From JBDUDR01 sp040002845 (GTDB taxonomy: Bacteria; Actinomycetota; Actinomycetes; Propionibacteriales; Nocardioidaceae), in contig JBDUDR010000113.1 of the NCBI GenBank assembly GCA_040002845.1, forward strand, positions 1 to 9,755: a stretch of 9,755 nt of DNA. The letters are read 5' to 3'. The position numbers and the translations under genes were made by a program. This document shows positions 1 through 6,737 of this stretch, piece after piece (position 1 is the stretch's first letter; each line of letters starts with the position of its first letter). A model generated the notes under the pieces. The model saw only the letters and a list, made by a program, of their open reading frames with translations, was not told the DNA's origin and ran no database searches.

Positions 1-104
1 AACGATGCGGTATCGAACTCACCGTAGTCAGCAGTGCTGAACTCGATGCCGTAGATCAGGCGGGTGACGTGGCGACTGAGGCGCCGCGATACCGCCCCTC
101 GACC
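1..104 (-). other. Possible coding tail running off the left edge, no start seen
   Basis: Directly after the TGA of the 73-residue gene, the same minus-strand frame stays open for 34 codons to the window edge. It has mostly G or C third positions and reads as a plausible protein (…RHVTRLIYGIEF…). No ATG or GTG begins it. It could be the continuation of a gene broken by the in-frame TGA, the start of a downstream gene using a rare start, or chance openness in GC-rich DNA. A plus-strand frame is also open over most of this stretch, so coding status is uncertain. Confidence 0.2.
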
Positions 105-326
105 TCACCCTCGGCCGGAGTAGGCGGACTCGATGTTGATGGGACACTGGCGGTTCTTGCAGCTGGGGGCGCCTCGGCGATACTTATCTTGCATCTCGGC
201 CATGCTGGCCGCGCCTGAGAAGGAGTACCACAAGCTCCGTTTTCCGCAATGGGGACACTGCTTCGGGTTGTAGGCCTGCTTCTCTCGCAATGTGAACACG
301 CGGCTTGCATCGGGGTCGTCAGTCAC
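105..326 (-). CDS. Small four-cysteine protein, possible zinc ribbon (73 aa)
   Basis: I do not recognise a named family. The 73-residue product has CPHCGK (Cys24, Cys27) and a second cysteine pair in SCKNRQC (Cys56, Cys61). Two spaced Cys pairs of this kind usually bind one zinc ion, so a small zinc-ribbon protein is inferred, possibly nucleic-acid binding or a partner subunit. There is no signal peptide and no membrane segment, so it is expected to be cytoplasmic. The start is a GTG at 324-326; an AGGG about 8 bases upstream is a weak ribosome site. The overlapping minus-strand frame ending at 56 has a poor composition and is treated as a shadow. The gene lies 129 bases downstream of the RTX gene, past a hairpin. 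The same frame remains open after its stop, so it may be a truncated version of a longer protein. Confidence 0.5.
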   Translation of the reverse strand: MTDDPDASRVFTLREKQAYNPKQCPHCGKRSLWYSFSGAASMAEMQDKYRRGAPSCKNRQCPINIESAYSGRG

Positions 327-424
327 GCAGAGACCCTACGACTGCTGCTGGGCTGACGCGGCCGAAATCCTGGAACTTATGGGAATTTTTCGGCGCACAA
401 AGAATCCACCGAGTCCACCCAGTG

Positions 425-471
425 AGCGGGTGCCGCTGACTGACCTGATCTCGGATCAGCGGGCACCCGCT
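425..471 (-). terminator. Long hairpin at the 3' end of the RTX gene
   Basis: Arms 425-434 (AGCGGGTGCC) and 462-471 (GGCACCCGCT) are exact inverted complements. After one bulged G the stem continues with GCTGA (435-439) against TCAGC (456-460), giving about 15 pairs around a 16-base loop. It overlaps the last codons and TGA of the RTX gene. No T-run follows on the minus strand, which is common for actinobacterial terminators. A role in termination or 3'-end protection is inferred. Confidence 0.5.
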
Positions 472-1070
472 GCGGCCGGCCCCCGCATGCCGGCCTGCGG
501 GACATGGACCTCTTCACAGTCGGCGGCAATCGTGTTCTCGCTGGTGGCACCGAAGACTTGATCATGGCCGGGTCCGCAGGTCACGGTGTCGGGAGTTCCG
601 TCATCTGCCAGGTAGACGTTGTCGTTTCCCAGGCCGGCGTCAATCGTGTCTGCCCCCCGGCCGTCGAAGATTAATTCGTGCAGCGCCCCGCCGAAGATCA
701 CGTCCGAACCGGTGACCCCGTGGATCCGGTCCTCTCCGGCGCCGCCGTAGATGGTGTCGTCATCGAGGCCGCCGTCGAGAAAGTCAGCTTGGGTGCCGCC
801 GTGGATGGTGTCGTCGCCGCGACTCGTTTCGATCAGGTCGAACCCCGACCCGCCGAAGACGAGATCCGGGCCGGCTAACGCCTCATCCGTGTCGTTCCCG
901 CCGAAACTTCGGATCGTGTCCGAGAACGGGGTCCCTTGTAGGTGGTCGTCGCCACCGGTGCCGTTTATCACATCCCGCGCGCTGGCCGGAGCCCCTACCA
1001 TCAGACTCGCCGCCACCAGCCCTGCAGACGCGATCCCCGCCCCTACGTGCACACCACGCATGTTCCCCAT
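456..1070 (-). CDS. Exported RTX-type calcium-binding repeat protein (204 aa)
   Basis: The product begins with a Sec-type signal peptide: a short n-region, a hydrophobic stretch of Ala, Gly, Val and Leu, and a likely cleavage site after APASA (residue 31). From about residue 37 to 150 it is built of degenerate glycine/aspartate nonapeptides such as GTGGDDHLQG, RGDDTIHGG, DDDTIYGG and AGEDRIHG. These match the haemolysin-type (RTX) pattern GGxGxDxhx, which folds into a calcium-stabilised beta roll outside the cell. The C-terminus carries Cys165 and Cys185 in a CGPGHD…DCEEV arrangement often seen at the end of actinobacterial RTX proteins, probably a disulfide. There is no enzymatic domain, so its substrate or partner is unknown. 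The ATG at 1068-1070 has AGAGAG about 5 bases upstream; an ATG three codons in is an alternative. It lies 139 bases downstream of the peroxidase on the same strand. Confidence 0.85.
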   Translation of the reverse strand: MGNMRGVHVGAGIASAGLVAASLMVGAPASARDVINGTGGDDHLQGTPFSDTIRSFGGNDTDEALAGPDLVFGGSGFDLIETSRGDDTIHGGTQADFLDGGLDDDTIYGGAGEDRIHGVTGSDVIFGGALHELIFDGRGADTIDAGLGNDNVYLADDGTPDTVTCGPGHDQVFGATSENTIAADCEEVHVPQAGMRGPAAAGAR

Positions 1071-1209
1071 CCAATCTCTCTAGCCATTCACGCGTAGAAC
1101 GACCGGTTTGAGCATGTCCAGCGAAACCTCCGTTGGCCATCCTGATGACCTGCCAATACCCCCTCTGACCTGCTGTCGTATTGCTGGATCGTCTCGGATG
1201 GAGCGCGGT

Positions 1210-2778
1210 TTACCCGAGCGGGGCGAGCAGGCTCTTCTTGCCCTCGAACGCGAACAACAGCAGGTCAACCATGCGGAACGTGGCGTTATCTGGCCCCAGG
1301 GTGGGATGAAAGTCTGGGTCACGCACAATGGAGAACTTGCTGCCCTCGATGGCCCGGTGGAACGTCTCCGCGACGATCCGCGCACCGACACCCTTCAGCT
1401 TGCCATCGTTGAGTTCGGCTTCTCGAAGGATGTAGAACCACAGCGGCGTCTTGGTGGCCAGCGAGTCACGCTGAGCGGCTGTGAGGTTGTCGAGCTTCAC
1501 GTCGTTGTTGCCGTTCAGGATCTGCGATCTGGTGAGCGCACCCACGGGCACTCCTCGCGCCTTGAGAAGCTCGACCATCTGCTGCCCGGTCGCCAAACTG
1601 ACCATCTTTGCCCGGGTCAGGTTGCGGAACGCCAGGTTGGCGGTCGGGTCGTTGAAGGGTACGGGGAGTCCACCGAAAGCTCCCGGAGGCAGGTTCCTGA
1701 GTGGGTTGACAAGCCTTGCGTCGATCCGCATCGCACGGTTGAACTGCGCCTCGGGAACGGCGAGGTCCTTCCGTGTGAAGTGGTAGAGCCTCCTGAAGTC
1801 GGCGATCCAGATGCTGAGCAACCGTGATTCACCGCCGAGCGCTCCGCTGGTGCCTGAGAACTCGAACAGCAAGTCGAGCGTGCCGGCTCCGTCCGGGAAC
1901 CGCGCATTCCAGTCGTAGGCGGCCCGGATCATGCTGTGGCCAAGCCGGAACGCTGCCACAGAGAACTCGATCGGCATGGTGGGCACGTCGGTGGGAATTG
2001 CGTTGACCTCGAAGATTTTTCTGCCGTTGGAGAAGACGTCGTCGAGCACTGACGCTTGGCAGAGCCGTGGCAATAAGTCGTGCCGGACCATCCACTGGTA
2101 GTGCTTGACGACACGTTTCCTTGCGGTGGCGAACCTTTGCGTTGCTGGGACTGACGTGGGCAGGTTGTCCACGACTCGATTGTGGAACCTGATCATGGCC
2201 AGGTGCGTCTGCGCCACTACCAGGTTCTCGTCGTTGCGGAGGTCGGGAATCAGCGCCTTCCGCTTCGCCGCCGCGCTTCCTGTTCCGCCCACCCGGGGAA
2301 GGTCGAACCCAGCGCGTGCCGCGTCGTCTCCCGACGCGACGGTCTTCCCCATCTTCAGATGCCGGTCATCCCTATAGAACTTCGCCGACCGTTCGTCTTG
2401 GGGCCCTGCCCCGTACAGCGAATCCAGGTCGAGGCTGGGCGAACGTCCCTGAAGAAGGTCCGCTGGAGAAACGTCCTCGCCGAGCATCACCTGAGTCTTG
2501 TCGAATGTCAGGTCATGGTCGACGAACTGTCCCAGGTAGGTGAACCCGGCCGGGATATCTGATGCGGCGCCTCCCTCGGGAGTCATCGCATTTGCGATCT
2601 TCTTGCGAGTCGCCTCGTTCAGGGGCGTCCCTTTAGGTCCGATCCGCGAGAACCGGAACGGCGGCGCAGTCGCCGCGAAGGCCGTCTCGGGTCGACCACC
2701 GCCACTTTCACCCAGCAGCCCCTCACCTACCACGAAGTAGCTTTCGCTGCCGTGCTTGGCCTGCTGTTCACCTGACAT
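1210..2778 (-). CDS. Animal-type haem peroxidase family protein (522 aa)
   Basis: This is a bacterial member of the peroxidase-cyclooxygenase (animal haem peroxidase) superfamily, which uses H2O2 to oxidise halides or organic substrates. Compared with myeloperoxidase, the distal motif GQFVDHD gives Gln84, Asp87 (haem ester position), His88 (distal base) and Asp89 (calcium ligand). LDLDSLYG at 116-123 matches the calcium loop. RNDEN at 181-185 supplies the catalytic Arg181 and second haem-ester Glu184, followed by the RFHNR helix. FRLGHS holds the proximal His281, and Asn386 (RNLTRA) fits the proximal-His partner. All key residues are present, so it should bind haem and be active. It has no signal peptide or membrane helix, so cytoplasmic location or non-Sec export is inferred. 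The ATG is preceded by GAGGGGG at good spacing. Substrate cannot be read from sequence; defence, halogenation and lipid oxidation are all known for relatives. Confidence 0.92.
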   Translation of the reverse strand: MSGEQQAKHGSESYFVVGEGLLGESGGGRPETAFAATAPPFRFSRIGPKGTPLNEATRKKIANAMTPEGGAASDIPAGFTYLGQFVDHDLTFDKTQVMLGEDVSPADLLQGRSPSLDLDSLYGAGPQDERSAKFYRDDRHLKMGKTVASGDDAARAGFDLPRVGGTGSAAAKRKALIPDLRNDENLVVAQTHLAMIRFHNRVVDNLPTSVPATQRFATARKRVVKHYQWMVRHDLLPRLCQASVLDDVFSNGRKIFEVNAIPTDVPTMPIEFSVAAFRLGHSMIRAAYDWNARFPDGAGTLDLLFEFSGTSGALGGESRLLSIWIADFRRLYHFTRKDLAVPEAQFNRAMRIDARLVNPLRNLPPGAFGGLPVPFNDPTANLAFRNLTRAKMVSLATGQQMVELLKARGVPVGALTRSQILNGNNDVKLDNLTAAQRDSLATKTPLWFYILREAELNDGKLKGVGARIVAETFHRAIEGSKFSIVRDPDFHPTLGPDNATFRMVDLLLFAFEGKKSLLAPLG

Positions 2779-3078
2779 GACGCCCCCTCGGGCGGTGGTC
2801 CTTTACGGAACGTAACCCCGCGGACTAGACCTGTCCACGCCGTAGTAAAATCCGAAGACCGCGAAGCAGACATACCCCATTCAATCGTCACAGATTTCTT
2901 GTCGCACGGCCTATCGCGCCGGCGCAGTGTCCGCGTTGACGACCTTGGTGGCTGTGTTCGGGTGACTCATTCTTGCTTTGGAAACCGCCATGCCTGCCAA
3001 ACGTCCAACCGGACTCATCCGCTCATGGCCGCACAGCGCGTCTAGCCCTCCGGTTTCGCCTGGTCGTGGCCCGGCGGA
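2779..3078. other. Intergenic stretch upstream of the peroxidase gene
   Basis: I see no convincing gene on either strand. The part next to the peroxidase start should hold its ribosome site and promoter, but no clear -10/-35 pair stands out. It contains one short inverted repeat (2803-2815) and ends at the tRNA-derived segment. Short open frames here, including those crossing the tRNA-like segment, are judged spurious. Confidence 0.5.
2803..2815. promoter_or_regulatory. Short inverted repeat upstream of the peroxidase start
   Basis: TTACG, three bases, then CGTAA form a 13-bp dyad 25 bases before the peroxidase start codon, between the ribosome site and any upstream promoter. Its place suits a repressor operator or a leader hairpin. 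With 5-bp arms it could be chance; there is no second copy to support it. Confidence 0.25.
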
Positions 3079-3104
3079 TGGGGCTCGAACCCACGACCCA
3101 CGGA
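3063..3104 (-). repeat. Duplicated tRNA 3' end, candidate attachment site (att)
   Basis: Bases 3079-3104 are identical over 26 bases to 4017-4042, which is the part of the tRNA-CAU gene from the 3' strand of the anticodon stem through the variable loop to the end of the T arm. Beyond it, 3063-3078 still resembles 4004-4016 (shared GTCGTGG and GGCGG, one substitution and a three-base CCC insertion), so similarity runs past the tRNA 3' end. On the other side identity stops at the anticodon loop (TTATGAG versus CTAGCGC). There is no 5' half, so this is not a tRNA gene. A tRNA 3' fragment in the same orientation, downstream of the intact gene, is the expected product of integrase-mediated insertion. 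An alternative is a decayed 3' end of another tRNA with a similar T arm, such as tRNA-Lys. Confidence 0.6.
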
Positions 3105-3160
3105 CTAGCGCTTCTGCTTTGTCTTTCGGTTCCGTTTACCGATCTGGTCACCAAGCGGGA

Positions 3161-3172
3161 CGCTACGTAGCG
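3161..3172. promoter_or_regulatory. Perfect 12-bp palindrome upstream of the exported-protein gene
   Basis: CGCTACGTAGCG is a perfect palindrome about 50 bases before the start of the exported-protein gene. The position suits an operator. It is single and short, so the functional claim is weak. Confidence 0.2.
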
Positions 3173-3223
3173 TGCTGGCCCCTGGGCGGCCTGTGACGCA
3201 GGCTGGACAAGACGAGAAAGCGG

Positions 3224-3709
3224 GTGTACGCCATGCGTATGCGTCGTGTTCTTGTTCTGGCTGTGACGGTGGGGGCTCTCATGGGGCTCGCGTTGCCCGC
3301 GTGGGCTTCTCAGACGATCATCACCCACAGCGGCCCGTTCGAGGCCGTAATCCCCTTCCCTGATGTCTGCTCGTTCCCGATGACCGCGACGGTCCGCGGG
3401 AGCACCCACAGCATCACGTTCCTCGACGCCGCAGGGAACCCGACGAGTGGATTCGCTGGGGGCCAGTTGTTCGTCACGTGGCCGCGCGACGACACCGGGT
3501 TCTCTCGGACGTTCGCGATCGCCGGGCCGACCTTCTTCGATGCAGCCGGCAACGCTATCCAGGGCACCGGTCGGTGGACGACGCCGATGGTGGGAACCGG
3601 TTGGGTCCTCGCCAACGGGAACCTGACCCTCGACGGGCTGCAGGACGGGTTCGCGCTCATCTCATCGATGAAGGGGCACGCGGTCTCCATCTGCGATCTG
3701 ATGTCGTAG
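3224..3709 (+). CDS. Exported small protein of unknown function (161 aa)
   Basis: No named family is recognised with certainty. The N-terminus (MRMRRVLVLAV…) is a clear Sec signal peptide: an arginine-rich start, a hydrophobic core and a likely cut after LPAWA near residue 28. The mature part is about 130 residues, rich in Thr, Gly, Phe and Asp with alternating polar and hydrophobic positions, suggesting a beta-sandwich. It has one cysteine near each end (VCSFPM and SICDLMS), probably paired after export. The layout, with a VCxFP motif followed by paired FxDAAGN segments, resembles small secreted proteins common in actinobacteria. The GTG at 3224 gives the longest form; ATG at 3233 or 3239 gives the same signal peptide and may be the true start, since GAGAAAG lies only 3 bases before the GTG. 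It is the only credible gene in the segment bounded by the tRNA end and its duplicate. Confidence 0.7.
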   Translation: MYAMRMRRVLVLAVTVGALMGLALPAWASQTIITHSGPFEAVIPFPDVCSFPMTATVRGSTHSITFLDAAGNPTSGFAGGQLFVTWPRDDTGFSRTFAIAGPTFFDAAGNAIQGTGRWTTPMVGTGWVLANGNLTLDGLQDGFALISSMKGHAVSICDLMS

Positions 3710-4007
3710 GGAGGGTAGTCGTCCGTGCGTCATGCCACCGTTCAGGCAGGGGTCGAAGTCGGCGATGACTCCTTCACGACCTAGCCGAGCTGCATCGCCA
3801 TCGCGAACGACCAAAGCGACGGGGCCCCCGCTGAGCCCCGCAGGCGCCCGTATGAGGAGTCATGGACGCCGCGGAGCGTACGCGGCGCGCAGGTGCCGTC
3901 GCCGGCTGCAAGGAGGGACACCTGTAGCACCTTCATTCCCGTTCTCCCGGTGGGGCTCCTCTGTGCAACCGTTGTGCAGGACCAAGTATTCGCGTCTTGC
4001 CTCGTCG
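3710..4007. other. Gene-free stretch before the tRNA-CAU 3' end
   Basis: No credible gene is seen. Two GC-rich hairpins occur: CGGGGC at 3820-3825 with GCCCCG at 3835-3840, and CGCCGC at 3867-3872 with GCGGCG at 3882-3887. Either could help end transcription arriving from the exported-protein gene (plus strand) or from the tRNA genes (minus strand), but neither has a T-run. Confidence 0.35.
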
Positions 4008-4081
4008 TGGGGCGGGTGGGGCTCGAACCCACGACCCACGGATTATGAGTCCGCTGCTCTAACCGGCTGAGCTACCGCCCC
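4008..4081 (-). tRNA. tRNA with anticodon CAU (Met or Ile2)
   Basis: The minus strand folds as a complete cloverleaf: acceptor GGGGCGG with CCGCCCC, D stem GCTC/GAGC, anticodon stem GCGGA/TCCGT around loop CTCATAA, variable loop GGGTC, T stem GTGGG/CCCAC around TTCGAGC, and discriminator A. The anticodon CAT is at 4045-4047. It lacks the usual initiator features, so it is elongator tRNA-Met or the tRNA-Ile2 whose C34 becomes lysidine; CGGACTCATAATCCG resembles Ile2, but sequence alone does not settle this. The CCA tail is not encoded (A is followed by CGA). It lies 66 bases downstream of tRNA-Asn and is probably co-transcribed. Its 3' half appears to be the integration target for the segment to its left. 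Confidence 0.95.
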
Positions 4082-4147
4082 GACGCGTACCAACCTCCCG
4101 AACGCCCCGGGCAGCCACCGAGCGTACCGGCCAGCGACACCAAGGGC

Positions 4148-4223
<76 letters not shown>

Positions 4224-4281
4224 TCGCCCTGACTCGATGTCGGTCGAACCGGCGATCGCCCAGCGGCCCGCCTAGGTTAGC

Positions 4282-4295
4282 AAGCGGCGCCGCTT
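4282..4295 (-). terminator. Palindrome downstream of the dnaG-associated gene
   Basis: AAGCGGCGCCGCTT is a perfect 14-bp palindrome 27 bases past the stop of the 170-residue gene. A second dyad, GCGTCGCGACGC at 4311-4322, abuts that stop. Either could form a GC-rich hairpin ending the dgt-dnaG transcript before the tRNA genes. There is no T-run and the loops would be small, so termination is only inferred. Confidence 0.3.
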
Positions 4296-4322
4296 CCCGG
4301 CGACATGAGCGCGTCGCGACGC

Positions 4323-4835
4323 TCAGCCCAGCTCGCGCTCGGCCTCCACGAGCGCCCGTTGGGCGATCTCTCGCAGCCGCGGATCGTCAGGCTCCAACCC
4401 TGCACCGAGTACGAACGACCACTCCACCTCGCCGTCGCTGCCCGGGGCACGGCGGCCCACCAGAGTCATCCCGGCCCTCCCTTCGACCGGAACGAACCGG
4501 GTCAGAACCACGCTTGCGGTCACTCGCTCGCGGATCAGCTGCAGCAATCTCGAAGCGTCATCGAAGTCTGCCCGATGCTGCTGCCGCCGCTCACCGAAGT
4601 CAGCCGTCTCGGTCACCAGCAGTGCTCCCGAGTCCTGTTCCCACTCCGCATGCTCGACGACCTCCCAGGCCAGCCGGACCCAGTCGCCGTCGCGCGGTAT
4701 ATAGAGCGCGGCGAGCGTGCCGACCCACCACACTCCCTGCCGGGCCTCGGCGTACGCCAGCGGGCGCTCACCCGAGCCCAGCGGGAGGGCGGACCGGACA
4801 TCGGCCGGCAACGAGGTGCGACGCAGCCTGCCCAC
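4323..4835 (-). CDS. Conserved actinobacterial protein next to dnaG (170 aa)
   Basis: I recognise this as the uncharacterised protein that commonly follows dnaG in actinobacteria; its biochemical role is unknown. It starts with LPADVRSALPLGSGERPLAY, followed by a beta-rich stretch with WWVGTLAALYI and WVRLAWEVVEHAEWEQDSG, reminiscent of a PH-like or small beta-barrel fold. A conserved segment, LLQLIRERVTASVVLTRFVP, follows, then the tail DPRLREIAQRALVEAERELG. There is no signal peptide or membrane helix, so it is cytoplasmic. The GTG at 4833-4835 begins 2 bases after the dnaG stop, so translational coupling with dnaG is likely. No strong ribosome site is visible. The tight linkage suggests a housekeeping role, but function in replication is not shown. 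Confidence 0.85.
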   Translation of the reverse strand: MGRLRRTSLPADVRSALPLGSGERPLAYAEARQGVWWVGTLAALYIPRDGDWVRLAWEVVEHAEWEQDSGALLVTETADFGERRQQHRADFDDASRLLQLIRERVTASVVLTRFVPVEGRAGMTLVGRRAPGSDGEVEWSFVLGAGLEPDDPRLREIAQRALVEAERELG

Positions 4836-4837
4836 GG

Positions 4838-6727
4838 CTAGAGCCCACCGATCGCACGCTCGCGAAGCGACCGACGGTGTTGCTCCAAGGCGACCAACTC
4901 GCCGAAGAGACGGTTGTAGTCGGACGGCTGTTCTACCGGGTTGGTGCGCTGCAGCCTCGACTTCAGCTGTTCTATGCGACGCAGCGCCGTCAGCTCGCGG
5001 AGCCGAGCGGCGTTTGACTCCACATACCCGTGCGTGACTTCCCCGCCGGACAGCACGGGCTCAACGGCCAAGGCAGTGATCACGGACGACGCCTCGACGT
5101 CGTGCGACTTGGCACGCAGCGTGGACACCCAGTCGTCGCCAGCTCCACCCACACCCCCAGCGGCCTCAACCGTCTGCCAGACCAGGGAGTACGTCGGGTG
5201 GGTGAAGTCCGCTGCTTCCACCTCGGCCATCGGATCGATGGCCAGCGAGGGCCATTGCAGAGCCAACTTCAGCGTCTCCCGCTCGACCGCGAAACGAGGG
5301 TCCCGCAGGCTAGGTCGCTCGTCGGGCGGTGGCGGCGAGCCGCTCTCCGGTCCTGAACGACGAGCCGACCCCCGGCCACGCGAGCGACCGCGGTTGACCG
5401 CTTGCCGCACCTCGGCGCGTACCTCCTCGACGTCGAGCCCGATCATGCCCGACAGCTCACGGGCGAACGCATCGACCTTCGATCGGTCGCGGATGCTGGC
5501 AACGAGTCGCGCGGCCTCCCGCATCGCGTCGATCCTGGAATCCGCGCGATCGAGGTCGTAGCGGCCCACCACATCACCGAGCACGAACCGATAGAGCGGG
5601 ACACGGCGCGCGATCAGTTCTCGTACACCGGCATCACCCTTGCTGACCCTGACCTCGCAGGGATCGAGGCCGTCGGGCTCGACTGCGACATAGGTCTGGG
5701 CCACGAACTGCTGATCGCCCTGGAAGGCCTTCAACGCCGCCCGCTGGCCGGCCTCGTCGCCGTCGAAAGTGAAGATCACCTCACCCCGGAACTCGTCATG
5801 GTCCAGCAGCAGCCGACGCAGCAGACGCGCATGATCCTCGCCGAACGACGTCCCGCAGGTCGCTACGGCCGTGCCGACCCCGGCCAGATGGCAGGCCATG
5901 ACGTCGGTGTACCCCTCGACTACCACCGCCTGTGAGCGCCGCGCGATCTCGCGACGCGCCAGGTCCACGCCGTACAAGACCTGGCTCTTCTTGTAGATGG
6001 GCGTCTCAGGAGTGTTGAGGTATTTCGCCTGCACCCGGTCATCGTCGAACAGCCGTCTGGCGCCGAAGCCGAGCACTTCGCCGGACACGTCTCGGATCGG
6101 CCACAGCAGCCGACCCCGGAACCGGTCGTACGCCCCGCGCCCACTCTCTGCGACGAGGCCGGCTGTCACGAGCTCCTGATCGGTGAACCCCTTCTGTCGC
6201 AGGTGGCGGAGCAGACCGTCGCCGCCCTGCGGGGCAAACCCGATCCCGAAGGTGTCGGCAGCATCCTTGTCGAAACCTCGCTCATCGAGAAACCGGCGGG
6301 CCAGAACCGCATCCGGAGAGTCGACCAGCTGACCCACGTAGAAATCCGCGGCCAGGCGATGGGCCTCGATCAGCCTCGACCGCTGTCCGCTCTGCGGCCG
6401 ATTGGCTGACCGGCCGTCCTCTTCGGTGTATCGCAGCTGCACGCCGAACCGGTTGGCCAGCCGCTCCACCGCTTCCGTGAACCCGACCCCCTCGACCTTC
6501 TCGACGAACGTGATGACATCCCCGCCCTCGCCGCACCCGAAACAGTGGTAGAAACCGCGACTGGGGGTCACATGAAATGACGGAGACTTCTCGTCGTGAA
6601 AGGGACAGAGCCCCTTGAGCGATCCTCCCCCCGCGTTGCGCAGCGTGACGTGCTGGGACACCACCTCGTCGATCCGGGCGCGTTCGCGTACGAGAGCGAT
6701 GTCGTCGTCACGGATCCGGCCGGCCAC
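4838..6727 (-). CDS. dnaG: DNA primase DnaG (629 aa)
   Basis: DnaG makes the RNA primers for leading- and lagging-strand synthesis and works with the replicative helicase DnaB. The domains are in the standard order. The N-terminal CHC2 zinc-binding domain has Cys41, His44, Cys62 and Cys65 (CPFHDEKSPSFH and FYHCFGCG). The catalytic core has the basic motif RFRGRLLWPIRD near 202-213 and KYLNTPETPIYKKS near 235-248. The TOPRIM part has the invariant Glu271 in VVVEGYTD and Asp322/Asp324 in FDGDEAG, which bind metal. A flexible Arg/Ser/Pro linker lies near 445-470, and the helicase-interacting C-terminal domain covers about 478-629. The length is normal for actinobacteria and no key residue is missing. 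The start is GTG at 6725-6727, matching the family's MAGRI N-terminus, 10 bases after the dgt stop. Confidence 0.98.
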   Translation of the reverse strand: MAGRIRDDDIALVRERARIDEVVSQHVTLRNAGGGSLKGLCPFHDEKSPSFHVTPSRGFYHCFGCGEGGDVITFVEKVEGVGFTEAVERLANRFGVQLRYTEEDGRSANRPQSGQRSRLIEAHRLAADFYVGQLVDSPDAVLARRFLDERGFDKDAADTFGIGFAPQGGDGLLRHLRQKGFTDQELVTAGLVAESGRGAYDRFRGRLLWPIRDVSGEVLGFGARRLFDDDRVQAKYLNTPETPIYKKSQVLYGVDLARREIARRSQAVVVEGYTDVMACHLAGVGTAVATCGTSFGEDHARLLRRLLLDHDEFRGEVIFTFDGDEAGQRAALKAFQGDQQFVAQTYVAVEPDGLDPCEVRVSKGDAGVRELIARRVPLYRFVLGDVVGRYDLDRADSRIDAMREAARLVASIRDRSKVDAFARELSGMIGLDVEEVRAEVRQAVNRGRSRGRGSARRSGPESGSPPPPDERPSLRDPRFAVERETLKLALQWPSLAIDPMAEVEAADFTHPTYSLVWQTVEAAGGVGGAGDDWVSTLRAKSHDVEASSVITALAVEPVLSGGEVTHGYVESNAARLRELTALRRIEQLKSRLQRTNPVEQPSDYNRLFGELVALEQHRRSLRERAIGGL

Positions 6728-6737
6728 GGCGGTGAGT

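Larger units (their letters stand above)
3105..4007. mobile_element. Candidate small integrated segment between the tRNA ends
   Basis: This is the DNA enclosed by the tRNA-CAU gene and its duplicated 3' end, about 0.94 kb from core to core. It carries one credible gene, an exported protein on the plus strand, opposite to all neighbouring genes. It holds no integrase, excisionase or replication gene, so it is either the remains of a larger island after deletion, or a passenger moved by an integrase encoded elsewhere. The call rests only on the repeat geometry. Confidence 0.35.

Noticed and set aside
836..860. TCGAACCCCGACCC segment resembling a second tRNA-arm or att copy
   Set aside because: It matches only a few bases of the core and is explained as coding sequence of the RTX gene.
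1108..1827. 239-codon plus-strand frame opposite the peroxidase gene
   Set aside because: It is the antisense of a gene with a full set of family motifs; long antisense frames are expected at this GC content.
2973..3196. Two overlapping plus-strand frames with MGLEPTTHG- and GARTHDPRT-like segments
   Set aside because: These segments are translations of the duplicated tRNA fragment, and there is no ribosome site or family resemblance.
3023..3409. Minus-strand 128-codon frame opposite the exported-protein gene
   Set aside because: It is Arg-rich, runs through the tRNA fragment (WVVGSSPIRRAT) and overlaps the signal peptide region of a better gene.
3862..3927. 21-codon plus-strand frame preceded by GAGGAG
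   Set aside because: The GAGGAG is only 2 bases before the ATG, the peptide is Arg/Ala-rich without features, and the region also forms a GC hairpin.
3732..4070. Plus-strand open frame of 112 codons ending in GWGSNPRPTDYESAALTG
   Set aside because: The ending is the translation of the antisense strand of the tRNA-CAU gene, a well-known annotation artefact; the rest shows no domain.
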